Shown here piece after piece: positions 29,011 to 38,793 of a stretch of 64,000 nucleotides of DNA. The notes under the pieces are model-generated. The model saw only the letters and a program-made list of their open reading frames with translations. It did no database searches and was not told the DNA's origin. Position 1 is the stretch's first letter. Every line of letters starts with the position of its first letter. Source of the DNA: an uncultured Acetobacteraceae bacterium (GTDB taxonomy: Bacteria > Pseudomonadota > Alphaproteobacteria > Acetobacterales > Acetobacteraceae); assembly GCA_903918315.1 (NCBI GenBank), contig CAIXEA010000099.1, positions 1 to 64,000 of the forward strand, written 5' to 3'. A program made the position numbers and the translations under genes.

Positions 29011-29334
29011 TCAGAAGGGCAGCTTCATCCCTGCCGGCAATTGCAGGCCGCCGGTGACTTTCTGCATTTCGGCCGCGCTGGTCGCCTCCACCTTCGTCTT
29101 GGCATCGCGATGGGCGGCGAGGATCAGATCCTCCAGCATTTCAGTATCGGCGGGATCGACGACCTTGGGGTCGAGCTTGATCTTGCGCAGCTCGCCCTTA
29201 CCGTTCAACGTGATGCGGACTAGGCCGGCGCCGGACTCGCCGTCGACCTCCAGGGCCTCCATCTTGGCCTGCATTTCGGCCATTTTGGACTGCATCTGCT
29301 GCGCCTGCTTCATCAGGCCGGCGATGTTCTTCAT
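29011..29334 (-). CDS. YbaB/EbfC family nucleoid-associated protein
   Basis: [56 protein letters not shown]; between dnaX and recR. Confidence 0.95.
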   Translation of the reverse strand: MKNIAGLMKQAQQMQSKMAEMQAKMEALEVDGESGAGLVRITLNGKGELRKIKLDPKVVDPADTEMLEDLILAAHRDAKTKVEATSAAEMQKVTGGLQLPAGMKLPF

Positions 29335-31208
29335 GCGTCAAACTCCCACGGGGATGAGGTGTCGTCGTATAATTCGGCATCGGGCGGGGCGAAGTCCGGC
29401 ATGTCCGGCTCGCCCAGCGGCACGGCTGCCGGCAGGCCGTAGCGGTCGGTCGTTGCATCATGTACGGTATCGATCCGGGCGCCGGGAAAAGCGTCCATGA
29501 TGGCGCGCACCAGCGGATGTTCGGCCGCGATCACCCGCCGCGCGCTATCGGCCGCCATGCCCTGTTCGGCCAAAGTCGGCTCGCCCTGCGCGGCGGAGAT
29601 CGCGATGGTCCAGCGGGTGCCGGTCGTCTCGGTCAGCAATGCGGCCAGGCGCGACGACAGGTCGCGCGGGGCTTCCGCCTGCGGCCGCAGCTCGATGACC
29701 GGGGGGGCGAAGCGCACGACATGGACCGAGTGCAGCAGATGCGCGTGCAACATCGCCTCCCGCTGCGACTCCACCAGGGCGGCGACATCACGGAAGCTGG
29801 ACAGGCGCGGCGCGGCGGAGGCCACGTCCGGCGCCGCCATCATCATCGCGCCGCCACCGGCGACCGCGCGCACACCGCCACCGCCGGACGGTCCGGCACC
29901 AGAGGGACCCGAACTCGGCCCCGAGGGGGCGGACCCCGCGCCCTGCGTCATCAAGCGGCGCACCAGATCGCCCGGCGTCGGCATGTCGGACACATGGCAG
30001 AGGCGGATCAGCACCATTTCCGCCGCCGCGCGGCGATCGGGGGCGGTTTCGACCTCCCCCACGCCCTTCAGCAGCATCTGCCAGGCCCGCGCCAACGCCG
30101 GCACCGTCAGGCGATCGGCGATCTCCGCGCCGCGGGTGCGTTCGGCTTCCGGCAGTTCCTGGCTTTCGCGCAGAGACGGGATGGATTTGAGCCGCGTTAC
30201 GGTGTGCAGCAGCTCCAGCAAATCCTGCAGCAGCGTCCCCAGATCTGCGCCGCGCTCATGCGCATGATCGGTGATCGCGAGGGCGGCAGCGGGCTTGCCG
30301 GCCATCACCGCCTCCATCAAATCGAAAATCGCGTCGCGATCGGCCAGGCCCAGCATGTCGGCGACCTGGGCGGTGGTGATCACGCCCTCCGCCTGCGCCA
30401 TGGCCTGGTCCAGAATCGACAGCCCGTCGCGGACGGATCCATCAGCGGCGCGGGCGATCAGGTCCAGGGCTGCCGGCTCGACCTCCACATTCTCTTTCAC
30501 CGCGATGCGGGCGAAATGAGTGTGCAGTTCGGCCACCCGCACGCGGCGGAGGGAGAAGCTTTGGCACCGCGACAGCACGGTCACCGGGACTTTGCGGATT
30601 TCCGTTGTCGCGAACACGAATTTCACGTGCGGCGGCGGTTCTTCCAGCGTCTTCAACAAGGCGTTGAAGGCGTTGCGGGACAGCATGTGGACCTCGTCGA
30701 TGACGAAGACCTTGGCGCGGGCCTGCATGGGGCGGAAGCGGGTCGCCTCGATGATTTCACGGACGTCGTCGACGCCGGTGCGGCTCGCGGCGTCCATCTC
30801 CACCACGTCCGGATGCCTGTCGGCCAGGATACCCACGCAGTTCGAGCACACACCGCAGGGATCGGCCGTTGGGCCGCCCTGGCCATCGATGCCGGTGCAA
30901 TTGAGGGCGCGGGCGATGATGCGGGCGGTGGTGGTTTTGCCGACACCACGCACGCCGGTGAGCATGAAGGCGTGCGCCACCCGGCCGGCCGCGAAGGCGT
31001 TGCGCAGAATGCGCACCATCGATTCCTGGCCGATGAGGTCGTCAAAGGTCGTCGGCCGGTATTTGCGGGCGAGCACGCGGTAGGGCGTGGCGTGCACCGG
31101 CTCCGGGATCAGGGCTGGTGCGGGGGCGTCGCCGAAAAGGCCCGGCCCGTCGTTGGGCGGGGGCGGCAGTTCGTCCTGCGGGGGATCGTCGCCAAACAGG
31201 CCGGACAT
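29331..31208 (-). CDS. dnaX: DNA polymerase III subunit gamma/tau
   Basis: [62 protein letters not shown], zinc module [39 protein letters not shown]. Confidence 0.97.
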   Translation of the reverse strand: MSGLFGDDPPQDELPPPPNDGPGLFGDAPAPALIPEPVHATPYRVLARKYRPTTFDDLIGQESMVRILRNAFAAGRVAHAFMLTGVRGVGKTTTARIIARALNCTGIDGQGGPTADPCGVCSNCVGILADRHPDVVEMDAASRTGVDDVREIIEATRFRPMQARAKVFVIDEVHMLSRNAFNALLKTLEEPPPHVKFVFATTEIRKVPVTVLSRCQSFSLRRVRVAELHTHFARIAVKENVEVEPAALDLIARAADGSVRDGLSILDQAMAQAEGVITTAQVADMLGLADRDAIFDLMEAVMAGKPAAALAITDHAHERGADLGTLLQDLLELLHTVTRLKSIPSLRESQELPEAERTRGAEIADRLTVPALARAWQMLLKGVGEVETAPDRRAAAEMVLIRLCHVSDMPTPGDLVRRLMTQGAGSAPSGPSSGPSGAGPSGGGGVRAVAGGGAMMMAAPDVASAAPRLSSFRDVAALVESQREAMLHAHLLHSVHVVRFAPPVIELRPQAEAPRDLSSRLAALLTETTGTRWTIAISAAQGEPTLAEQGMAADSARRVIAAEHPLVRAIMDAFPGARIDTVHDATTDRYGLPAAVPLGEPDMPDFAPPDAELYDDTSSPWEFDA

Positions 31209-31244
31209 GCGGTTCTACCTGGCCGCGGCGGCGGCGATGCGTTT

Positions 31245-31352
31245 GGGGTGGGAGGCCGACATGCGACCCGGGCGGAGACTCACCGTGGCTGCTTCCTTCC
31301 GGACCTGACCGGGGTAGACGAGGCGCTCGTCCGCCGCCGACCTCCCACGGGG
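31245..31352 (-). ncRNA. ffs: Bacterial small signal recognition particle RNA (4.5S type); boundaries approximate
   Basis: Minus strand contains the conserved SRP core ...GGTCAGGTCCGGAAGGAAGCAGCC..., with complementary flanks (gtgggaggtcggcgg / gtcggcctcccac), directly upstream of dnaX. Confidence 0.92.
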
Positions 31353-31738
31353 TGCTTAGCACGGTTGGGGGGGGTGGGGGCAAGGCGGGGGTTTTTGGGC
31401 TGTGGCCCGCTCACGGTGCATGGGGTTCTTCCCAGCGAAGCGGGTGGTGGGTGGGTGGCGGACCAGGGTCGCCGTGAACGCTCGGTTCTCACGGCGCAAG
31501 GGGTTTTCCTGATCGATGGAAACTGTCGCGCCTTGCCGCGCCTGACAGGACCACCGGGGGAGACGGCGGTCGCGGTCTCAGCGGCCTCCGGGTTTGGCCG
31601 TGGGGATTACTGTTCATGATCTGTTTCTATTCGCCCCCCCAATCCGCGCCAATCGTGATCGACCAGGCCCTTCAATGTGGCGGCTTACTGGTCGTACCGA
31701 TGGGCCGGGGTTCCTACTCGGACCGCACGCAATGAGCG

Positions 31739-31778
31739 TTGCCGAACGGCCCGCAGAGCGACTACAATGCATGCATTG
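31739..31778 (+). promoter_or_regulatory. Putative promoter and antitoxin operator of the fitAB/vapBC-like pair
   Basis: TTGCCG (31739-31744), 18-nt spacer, TACAAT (31763-31768), overlapped by a perfect 14-bp palindrome CAATGCATGCATTG (31765-31778), 15 nt before ATG 31794. Confidence 0.45.
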
Positions 31779-31793
31779 CCAACAGAGGGACCC

Positions 31794-32042
31794 ATGAGCA
31801 CCCTGACTATTCGCAACCTCGACCCCGCCGTAAAAGACCAGCTTCGGGTGCAGGCGGCGCGGCATGGGCGCTCCATGGAAGCTGAACTCCGGGTCATTGT
31901 CACCGCGGCAGTCGACAGTCAGCGCGCGAACGAGCCCAATCTCGCGGAGGCGATCCGCCGGCGCTTCGCACCCTACGGGGGCATCGATTTGGAGTCTCAC
32001 CCCGCTGTGCCAGGAGCTGAGCCCCTGACCTTCGATCCATGA
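31794..32042 (+). CDS. FitA-like / VapB-type antitoxin
   Basis: MSTLTIRNLDPAVKDQLRVQAARHGRSMEAELRVIVTAAV: RHH-type FitA N-terminus; ATGA overlap with downstream PIN toxin. Confidence 0.88.
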   Translation: MSTLTIRNLDPAVKDQLRVQAARHGRSMEAELRVIVTAAVDSQRANEPNLAEAIRRRFAPYGGIDLESHPAVPGAEPLTFDP

Positions 32043-32458
32043 TCGTCCTGGATACGAATGTCATTTCGGAGTTGATGCGGCCGGAGCCGCATCTTGGCGT
32101 GTTCACCTGGATCGCGGCCCAACCGCGATCCCAGCTTTACACAACCCACATCAATCAGGCGGAAATCTTGTTTGGTATCGCCGCCTTGCCAGAAGGGCGC
32201 CGCCGAACCGCGCTGGCTGAGGCAGCCCGCGCCTTGTTCACAGAGGATTTCGCCGAACATGTGCTGCCGTTTGGCGACGCGGCTGCACGTTGCTATGCCG
32301 ACCTTGTCGTGACCCGGCGGCGCGCCGGTCATCCGATCGAGGGATTTGACGCGCTGATCGCAGCCACAGCGCTTGCGGCGGGTGCCAGTGTCGCCACAAG
32401 GGATACGGCGGGATTCGAAGGGTGCGGCCTCGTGTTGATCAATCCCTGGGCTGCGTAG
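32039..32458 (+). CDS. PIN-domain toxin (FitB/VapC-like)
   Basis: MIVLDTNVISELMRPEP...EILFGIAALPEGRRR...FDALIAATALAAGASVATRDTAGFEGCGLVLINPW: PIN acidic residues conserved. Confidence 0.92.
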   Translation: MIVLDTNVISELMRPEPHLGVFTWIAAQPRSQLYTTHINQAEILFGIAALPEGRRRTALAEAARALFTEDFAEHVLPFGDAAARCYADLVVTRRRAGHPIEGFDALIAATALAAGASVATRDTAGFEGCGLVLINPWAA

Positions 32459-32784
32459 TAAAGCGCGTCGCATGAGGTCCCAGGATTGTCCTCTTCCCGC
32501 CCATATCGTCGACGGTAACCGAACCCAACGAGATAGGCATTTATGCTGAACGCGCCTTTAAAATTATTGGCGATTAGCCAATATTATTTACGACGCCATG
32601 ATCTGGATGGGCTCTAAGTGGTCACTCAATTAAAATAGAGCTACCCGAGGATACCGGTAAATCCACACAACCGCCCCCGCCCCCTGGCCAAAGCCCCTCA
32701 CCTGACCGACACTCCCCCCCGTCGCCATCGGGCCTTGCCGCCCATGGCGCGGACACCAACCGAACCCAACGGGGGAAACACATC

Positions 32785-33177
32785 ATGGCCGAAGACAACC
32801 GGCGCGCCAAAGGTCAGGCGATGCGCCGTCATCTGATGGGCGAGGCCTATGCCGCCAAGCTCGATCAGTCCGTCTACCAGGACCCGATCATGCAGAAATT
32901 CGCCGAAGTAACGCAGGAATGCGTCTTCGGCACGCTCTGGACCCGTCCGGGCCTGGACCTGAAGACCCGCTCGTTGATCTGCGTGATCTCCGATGCCGCC
33001 ACCGGCCGCGCCCCGGAACTCGTGCTGCATCTGCGCTTCGCGCGCAACCAGGGCTGGACCGAGGACGAATTGTCCGAGGCGTTGCTGCACCTCGCCGGCT
33101 ATGTCGGCGCGCCGCTGGTGCGGGAAGCGATGCTGACCGCGAGCGAGGTCTTCAAAGAGATGCGCGAAGAGGGCTGA
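32785..33177 (+). CDS. Carboxymuconolactone decarboxylase (CMD/AhpD-like) family protein
   Basis: FGTLWTRPGLDLKTRSLICVISDAATGRAPELVLHLRFARNQGWTEDELSEALLHLAGYVGAPL. Confidence 0.9.
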   Translation: MAEDNRRAKGQAMRRHLMGEAYAAKLDQSVYQDPIMQKFAEVTQECVFGTLWTRPGLDLKTRSLICVISDAATGRAPELVLHLRFARNQGWTEDELSEALLHLAGYVGAPLVREAMLTASEVFKEMREEG

Positions 33178-33225
33178 GCACTGCGCCACGGTTCCCGGCG
33201 CTTTGACACAAGGAATCCAGCACCC

Positions 33226-34056
33226 ATGCAGACCTTCACGGGCAAAACCGCCGTCGTCACCGGTGCGGCGTCAGGGATCGGGCTTGGCATCGCCAAGGCC
33301 TTGGCCGGGGCGGGGATGAACCTGGTGCTGGCCGATTTGCGGCCGGGGCCGCTGGACGCAGCGCGCCAGACGATCGAGGCCATGGGCGTCAAAGCCATTG
33401 GCGTGCCGGTCGATGTGTCCGATCCGGACTCCGTCGCCGCTGTGGGCGTCGCGGCCGAGCGGGCGTTCGGCGCGCTGCATGTCGCGGTGAACAATGCCGG
33501 CGTCGCCATGCATGGCACCGCGCTGGAGCGGGTGACGCCGCAGGAGTGGAACTGGGCGTTCGGGGTCAACGTCATGGGTGTCGTCAACGGCATCCGCACC
33601 TTCGTACCGATGATCCGCGCCCATGGGCAAGGCGGGCATATGGTCAACACCGGCTCCATGTCGAGCTTCTTCGTCCGGGCCGGGCGTGAGCAAGGCGCCT
33701 ATGCCGCCACTAAATACGCCGTCGCCGCGATTTCGGAGGCGTTGGAGCAAGAACTGCAAGGCTCCGGCATCGGCGTTTCCATCCTCTGCCCCGGGGCGGT
33801 GACGACGTCGATCTTTGACTCCGCCGCCACGCGGCCGGAGCAGTTTGGCGGCGCCTATTCAAGGCCGACGCAGGAAGCATTGAAGAGCGCGTTTGCCAGC
33901 GCGTCGCTTGATCCCGTTGTCGTGGGGCACCGGGTGTTGCAGGCGATCAGGGACGAGCAATTCTACATCCTGACCCATACCCATGAGCGCAAGGCGGTGC
34001 AGGCGCGGCTGGATCGGATCATCGCCGCGTTCGACGCCGCGGAGGCGCAATCCTGA
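33226..34056 (+). CDS. SDR-family oxidoreductase
   Basis: MQTFTGKTAVVTGAASGIGLGIAKAL, VNNAGVAM, YAATKYAV. Confidence 0.93.
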   Translation: MQTFTGKTAVVTGAASGIGLGIAKALAGAGMNLVLADLRPGPLDAARQTIEAMGVKAIGVPVDVSDPDSVAAVGVAAERAFGALHVAVNNAGVAMHGTALERVTPQEWNWAFGVNVMGVVNGIRTFVPMIRAHGQGGHMVNTGSMSSFFVRAGREQGAYAATKYAVAAISEALEQELQGSGIGVSILCPGAVTTSIFDSAATRPEQFGGAYSRPTQEALKSAFASASLDPVVVGHRVLQAIRDEQFYILTHTHERKAVQARLDRIIAAFDAAEAQS

Positions 34057-34313
34057 TGCGGCCGATCCTGCATGCGGCGCATCGCGCCAATCGGTGGCTG
34101 GATGCGAAGCTGGGGCCGACGTACCGCGTGCTGTTGGCGGCGGGGTTGATCCTGGAAATGGGGCACCACACCCGCGACATCATCGATAGTAGCGGCCAAA
34201 CCCCGCATCTGGAGCGGTCCCTGATGGTGATCGTGTTGTGCGCGGCGCTGCTGATCAGCACCTTTGCCGGATTGTATGAGGTGCTGGCGCGGCGGGCGAT
34301 GCGGGGGCGCTGA
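34056..34313 (+). CDS. Small hypothetical membrane-associated protein (85 aa)
   Basis: TGATG overlap with SDR stop; hydrophobic C-terminal helix SLMVIVLCAALLISTFAGLYEVLA. Confidence 0.5.
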   Translation: MRPILHAAHRANRWLDAKLGPTYRVLLAAGLILEMGHHTRDIIDSSGQTPHLERSLMVIVLCAALLISTFAGLYEVLARRAMRGR

Positions 34314-34363
34314 GGGGTTTATCCGATCGCGAACTGTTCGCCGCTACCTCCGCCGATCCCGCT

Positions 34364-34648
34364 CTAAATCAGCTTCCCATGCAAAAACCCCAGCGCCGGC
34401 AACGGCCGCCACGACCGCGGCAACTCCGCCCGCCGGATCGGCCGCACCGTGTAGTTGGGTGCGGGCTGACGGGAGGTACGCAGGAAACTGGCATAGGCCA
34501 TCACCTGCTGCTCCCGCCAGGCGCGATCCGCCAGCGCGGCCGCCCGGTTGGAAAAGACCTCCGCCACGCGGTTGGTGCGCCCAATGGAGGCGACCACCGC
34601 CCAAAGCGTATCGTCACGGACTTTGCCCAGGTCAATCGGCTGGTTCAT
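34364..34648 (-). CDS. Hypothetical protein (94 aa)
   Basis: MNQPIDLGKVRDDTLWAVVASIGRTNRVAEVFSNRAAALADRAWREQQVMAYASFLRTSRQ; only coherent ORF in the gap. Confidence 0.5.
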   Translation of the reverse strand: MNQPIDLGKVRDDTLWAVVASIGRTNRVAEVFSNRAAALADRAWREQQVMAYASFLRTSRQPAPNYTVRPIRRAELPRSWRPLPALGFLHGKLI

Positions 34649-34693
34649 GCCTGAAACTCTGGCGGGATGCGGCTGTCAAATCAAGCGCCGCGT

Positions 34694-35458
34694 TCAGTCG
34701 ATCCAGGCGCCACCGTTGACGTCCAGAACCTCCCCGGTGGTGAAGCTGGCCTGCTCATCGGCGAGGTAGGTGACGGCATCCGCAACCTCATCACCGCGGC
34801 CGAGGCGGCCGACGGGCAGCAGCGCCTTGAAGCTTTCCGGCAAGCCGACCGTCATCGCCGATGCGATGGGTCCGGGCGCGACGCAGTTCACCGTGATCCC
34901 GTCGGCCGCCAGTTCCTTCGCCAGGAACATCGTCATCGCGTGGACCCCGGCCTTGGCGGAACCATAGGCGACGTTGCCAGCCCGCTCCTGATCCGCGCGA
35001 TTGAGCCAGGGTCGCGGGTTTCCGCCGTTTTTCGCCAGCAGCGAGCCGATATTGATGATCCGCCCGTAACCGGCCGCGCGCATCGCCGGGATGACGGACT
35101 GGCAGGAGAAGAACACCCCTTTCAGGTTGACCGCCATGACGCGATCCCACTCAGCCTCGGCCAGGGTTTCGGCATTGCCCATGGAGACGACGCCAGCCAC
35201 GGTCACCAGGATATCGATCTTGCCGAATTCGGCCAGGGTCCGATCCGCCATGGCGCTGAGCGCGGAACGGTCGGTGACATCGACGGTCAGGTCGATCACC
35301 CGGCGGCCGGTGGCCGCGACCTCCGCCGCCACCGCCGCGCAGCCGCGCCGTCCGGCCAGGCCCATATCGGCGCCCTCGGCCGCGAAACGGCGCGCGATGG
35401 CGCCGCCGATACCACCCGCCGCGCCCGTGATCAGCGCCACCCGTCCTTGCAAACGCAT
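34694..35458 (-). CDS. SDR-family oxidoreductase
   Basis: MRLQGRVALITGAAGGIGGAIARRFAAEGADMGLAGR, YGSAKAGVHAMTMFLAKELA; ATG 35458 preferred. Confidence 0.92.
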   Translation of the reverse strand: MRLQGRVALITGAAGGIGGAIARRFAAEGADMGLAGRRGCAAVAAEVAATGRRVIDLTVDVTDRSALSAMADRTLAEFGKIDILVTVAGVVSMGNAETLAEAEWDRVMAVNLKGVFFSCQSVIPAMRAAGYGRIINIGSLLAKNGGNPRPWLNRADQERAGNVAYGSAKAGVHAMTMFLAKELAADGITVNCVAPGPIASAMTVGLPESFKALLPVGRLGRGDEVADAVTYLADEQASFTTGEVLDVNGGAWID

Positions 35459-35541
35459 CCGTTTTCTCCCGTCCTGAATTTGCCGCCAGGATGCGCGCGG
35501 GGCACACTCCGGTCCAGCATTGGGCAGGAGGAAACCGCACC

Positions 35542-36585
35542 ATGAGTACCACCACACAAGCCGGGCACAGCCCCTATTTGGCCGTTCGCGATGAATGGCT
35601 CGCGCGGCGGACGGAAACCGTTCTGGAACCGGAATTGCCGATCGTCGATCCGCATCACCATTTGTGGGAACGCCCGGGCTGGAACTACATGCTCGATGAT
35701 CTGCTGGCCGACACCAATTCCGGCCACAACATCGTCGGCACCGTGTTCGTGCAATGCCGATCGATGCACCGCGCGGAGGGGCCGGAGGAATTTCGCCCGG
35801 TGGGGGAAACCGAATTCGTGAACGGCGTCGCGGCCATGAGCGCCTCGGGCGGGTACGGCACGACTAAGATCTGCGCCGGTATTGTTGGGCATACCAATCT
35901 GTTGACCGGCGCGCATGCCTCAGACGTGCTGGAGGCGCATATCCGCGCCGGCGGCGGGCGGTTCCGCGGCATCCGCCACATCACGGCCTGGGATGCGGAT
36001 CCGTCGCTGATGAATCCGGCATATGCCCCTCCCCCCGGTTTGATGTTCGATCCGGTGTTCCGGGCCGGCTTCGCGTGCCTGGCACCGCTGAACCTGACCT
36101 TCGACGCCTGGCTGTATCATCCGCAGATCGGCGACGTGGCCGCCTTGGCCCGCGCCTTCCCCGGCACCGGCATTTGCCTGAACCATATCGGCGGGCCGTT
36201 GGCGATTGGCGTTTACGAGGGCAAGCGGGCGGAGGTCTTCGCCCAGTGGTCGGCTGCGATCCGCGATCTGGCGACCTGCCCGAACGTGGTGGTGAAGTTG
36301 GGCGGCATGGCGATGCGGATCAACGGTTGGGATTTTCATGAGCGGGCTGAACCGCCGTCATCGACGGATCTGGCCGCGGCGTGGAAGCCTTACGTCGATA
36401 CCTGCATCGAGGCCTTTGGCGCTTCGCGCTGCATGTTTGAGAGCAACTTCCCGGTCGATAAGGGGTCGTACGGGTATCAGGCGTTCTGGAATGCCTGCAA
36501 GATACTGGCGAAGGGCGCCAGCGCGTCGGAGAAGGCTGACCTGTTTTCCGGCACCGCGTCTCGGTTTTATCGTTTGGGTTTGTGA
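35542..36585 (+). CDS. Amidohydrolase-family metal-dependent hydrolase
   Basis: ELPIVDPHHHLWERPGWNYMLDDLLAD ... CMFESNFPVDKGSYGYQAFWNACKILAKGASASEKADLFSGTASRFYRL. Confidence 0.9.
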   Translation: MSTTTQAGHSPYLAVRDEWLARRTETVLEPELPIVDPHHHLWERPGWNYMLDDLLADTNSGHNIVGTVFVQCRSMHRAEGPEEFRPVGETEFVNGVAAMSASGGYGTTKICAGIVGHTNLLTGAHASDVLEAHIRAGGGRFRGIRHITAWDADPSLMNPAYAPPPGLMFDPVFRAGFACLAPLNLTFDAWLYHPQIGDVAALARAFPGTGICLNHIGGPLAIGVYEGKRAEVFAQWSAAIRDLATCPNVVVKLGGMAMRINGWDFHERAEPPSSTDLAAAWKPYVDTCIEAFGASRCMFESNFPVDKGSYGYQAFWNACKILAKGASASEKADLFSGTASRFYRLGL

Positions 36586-36753
36586 TCGGCTGGGTGCGCG
36601 GGCCTGGCTCGCGCACCCTTCTATCTGATAGCTACCAGATATCTGTTAGGTCCCGAAAGCATTCTGGTAGCCGCTGCATAGAGCATTGCTATCTTCTATC
36701 GGGCAGTTTTCTGAAAGCTATCCGGCAGCTTACCGGTATCTGATAGCTATCTG

Positions 36754-37608
36754 CTATCCGTTCACGTCCCGGATAATCTCCGCCCAGCGGTCCAGCACCG
36801 GCAGGATGACATCCGCCTTGGCCGAATCCAGGCTCGTCGCCACGCGATCCGCGCCGAGATCGCGGAAACGCTTCATCCGCTCCAGGTCTCCTGTTTGGCC
36901 CCAAACGGATATCGACAAGCTATCTGGTTCCCGTCCGGCTTCCGCCGCCATCTGCCGGAAGCGGGGGATCAACTCACCCAGGTCGGTCGTCGCCTCCGCG
37001 GTCACCTGCGGCATCCAGCCATCCGCATAGCGGATCGCGCGCCGCGCCGAGTGCGGGAATGCACCACCCACCAGAATGGGCGGGTGCGGCTTCTGCAGCG
37101 GCTTGGGCCAGGTGCTCATTGGATCGAAGTTGACGAATTCCCCGTGATATTCGGCGGCGTCCTGGGTCCAGATCGCCTTCATGGCTTCGACCCGCTCGCG
37201 CACGACCTTGTGCCGGTCTTTGAAGGCGACGCCATGGTTTTCAATCTCATCCTGCAGCCACCCGCTGCCGATACCGAAGATGAAGCGGCCGTTGGAGATG
37301 TGGTCGAGAGAGGCCACCAGCTTCGCCGTCTGAATCGGGTCACGCTGCGCCAGCAGGCAGACGCCGGTGCCCAGGCGCAGGGTCGTGGTCGCCATCGCCG
37401 CCGCGGTCAGGCAGACGAAGGGATCCATGATGTCGTAGTACTTCTTAGGAATATCCCCGCCGTAGGGGAATTTGACCTTGGGTGCGGCGGGAATGTGGGA
37501 GTGCTCGGGCGCCCAGAGGGATTCAAACCCCCGCTCCTCCATCGCCTTTCCCAGTTCCCCGGGGGTCATGGAGTAGTCGGTGAAGAACATCGACGCGGCG
37601 AATTTCAT
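36754..37608 (-). CDS. LLM-class oxidoreductase (F420-dependent-type family), paralogue 1
   Basis: MKFAASMFFTDYSMTPGELGKAMEERGFESLWAPEHSHIPAAPK...HPPILVGGAFPHSARRAIRYADGWMPQV. Confidence 0.9.
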   Translation of the reverse strand: MKFAASMFFTDYSMTPGELGKAMEERGFESLWAPEHSHIPAAPKVKFPYGGDIPKKYYDIMDPFVCLTAAAMATTTLRLGTGVCLLAQRDPIQTAKLVASLDHISNGRFIFGIGSGWLQDEIENHGVAFKDRHKVVRERVEAMKAIWTQDAAEYHGEFVNFDPMSTWPKPLQKPHPPILVGGAFPHSARRAIRYADGWMPQVTAEATTDLGELIPRFRQMAAEAGREPDSLSISVWGQTGDLERMKRFRDLGADRVATSLDSAKADVILPVLDRWAEIIRDVNG

Positions 37609-37751
37609 GATGGGGTCCCCGGATTTGCTGCGCAGCAGCATGGCCCGTTCCGGGGGGTGGGGTAAATGGGGTTGAGGGTGAGTGGGAGGGGCGGAGGCGG
37701 GTCGCCTTCTCTGCCGTCGTTTACGTCCCGTCCGGCGCTCCCCCCTTCACC

Positions 37752-37831
37752 CGTCATCCCCGGGCGTGTCCCGGGGACCAGGGTTTCAGCAAGTGCCGCG
37801 ATTGGTCCCCGGGACAAGCCCGGGGATGACG
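37752..37831. repeat. Inverted pair of REP-like elements
   Basis: cgtcatccccgggcgtgtcccggggacca (37752-37780) and tggtccccgggacaagcccggggatgacg (37803-37831); one mismatch in 29. Confidence 0.8.
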
Positions 37832-37918
37832 TGGGGAGGGGCCTGGGGATGACCAAGGAAAGGGACCGTACGGGGGAATGACGACGCGGGGAATCGAAGG
37901 CCCGAAGCGTTACGCCCC

Positions 37919-38773
37919 CTACCCATTCACCGCCCGGATAATCTCCGCCCATTTATCCAGCACCGGCAGAATCTCATCCGCCTTGGCCGAATCGAGGCTG
38001 GTAACCGCGCGGTCCACGCCCAGATCGTGGTACCGCTGCATCTGCTCCAGCTCCGGTGATCGGCCCCAAACAGATATCGGGATGCTATCTGGTTCCCGTC
38101 CGGCTTCCGCCGCCATCTGGCGGAATTTCGGGATCAGGTCGCCCAGCTCCGTCGGCGCGGTCGCCGTCATCTGTGGGATCCAGCCATCGCCATAGCGGAT
38201 CGCCCGACGCGCCGAGTATGGGAACGCGCCGCCTACCAGAATGGGCGGGTGCGGCTTCTGCACCGGTTTGGGCCAGGCCATCATGGGGTCGAAATTGACG
38301 AATTCGCCGTGATATTCGGCCTTGGTCTGGGTCCAGATTGCCTTCATGGCCTCAATCCGCTCCCGCACCACCTTGTGCCGGTCCTTGAAGGCGACGCCGT
38401 GGTTTTCCAGCTCGTCCTGGTTCCAGCCATTGCCGATCCCGAAGATGAAACGACCTTTGGACACCTGGTCGACGGAAGCGACCAACTTGGCTGTCTGGAT
38501 GGGATCGCGCTGCGCGACCAGGCACACGCCGGTGCCAAGGTTCAGCGTCGTGGTCGCGCCGGCGGCCAGCGTCAGGGACACGAACGGGTCCATGATGTCA
38601 TAGTATTTCTTGGGCAGATCGCCGCCATAAACGAAGGGGGATTTGCGCGACAGCGGGATGTGGGAATGCTCGGGCGCCCAGAGGGACTCAAACCCCCGCT
38701 CCTCCAACGCGCGGCCCAATTCGGCCGCGGTCATGGAATAGTCGGTAAAGAACATGGACGCGCCGAATTTCAT
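37919..38773 (-). CDS. LLM-class oxidoreductase (F420-dependent-type family), paralogue 2
   Basis: MKFGASMFFTDYSMTAAELGRALEERGFESLWAPEHSHIPLSRKSPFVYGGDLPKKYYDIMDPFVSL. Confidence 0.9.
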   Translation of the reverse strand: MKFGASMFFTDYSMTAAELGRALEERGFESLWAPEHSHIPLSRKSPFVYGGDLPKKYYDIMDPFVSLTLAAGATTTLNLGTGVCLVAQRDPIQTAKLVASVDQVSKGRFIFGIGNGWNQDELENHGVAFKDRHKVVRERIEAMKAIWTQTKAEYHGEFVNFDPMMAWPKPVQKPHPPILVGGAFPYSARRAIRYGDGWIPQMTATAPTELGDLIPKFRQMAAEAGREPDSIPISVWGRSPELEQMQRYHDLGVDRAVTSLDSAKADEILPVLDKWAEIIRAVNG

Positions 38774-38793
38774 GGAAACATGCTCCTGAAGGA

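Noticed and set aside
29460-31619. 719-aa plus-strand ORF
   Set aside because: Antisense to dnaX, which has unmistakable DnaX motifs; the long frame is a by-product of GC-rich codon structure and its composition is low-complexity R/G/H rich.
32541-32618. 24-codon ORF MLNAPLKLLAISQYYLRRHDLDGL in the AT-rich island
   Set aside because: Too short and without a convincing ribosome-binding site or homology; left as part of the island observation only.
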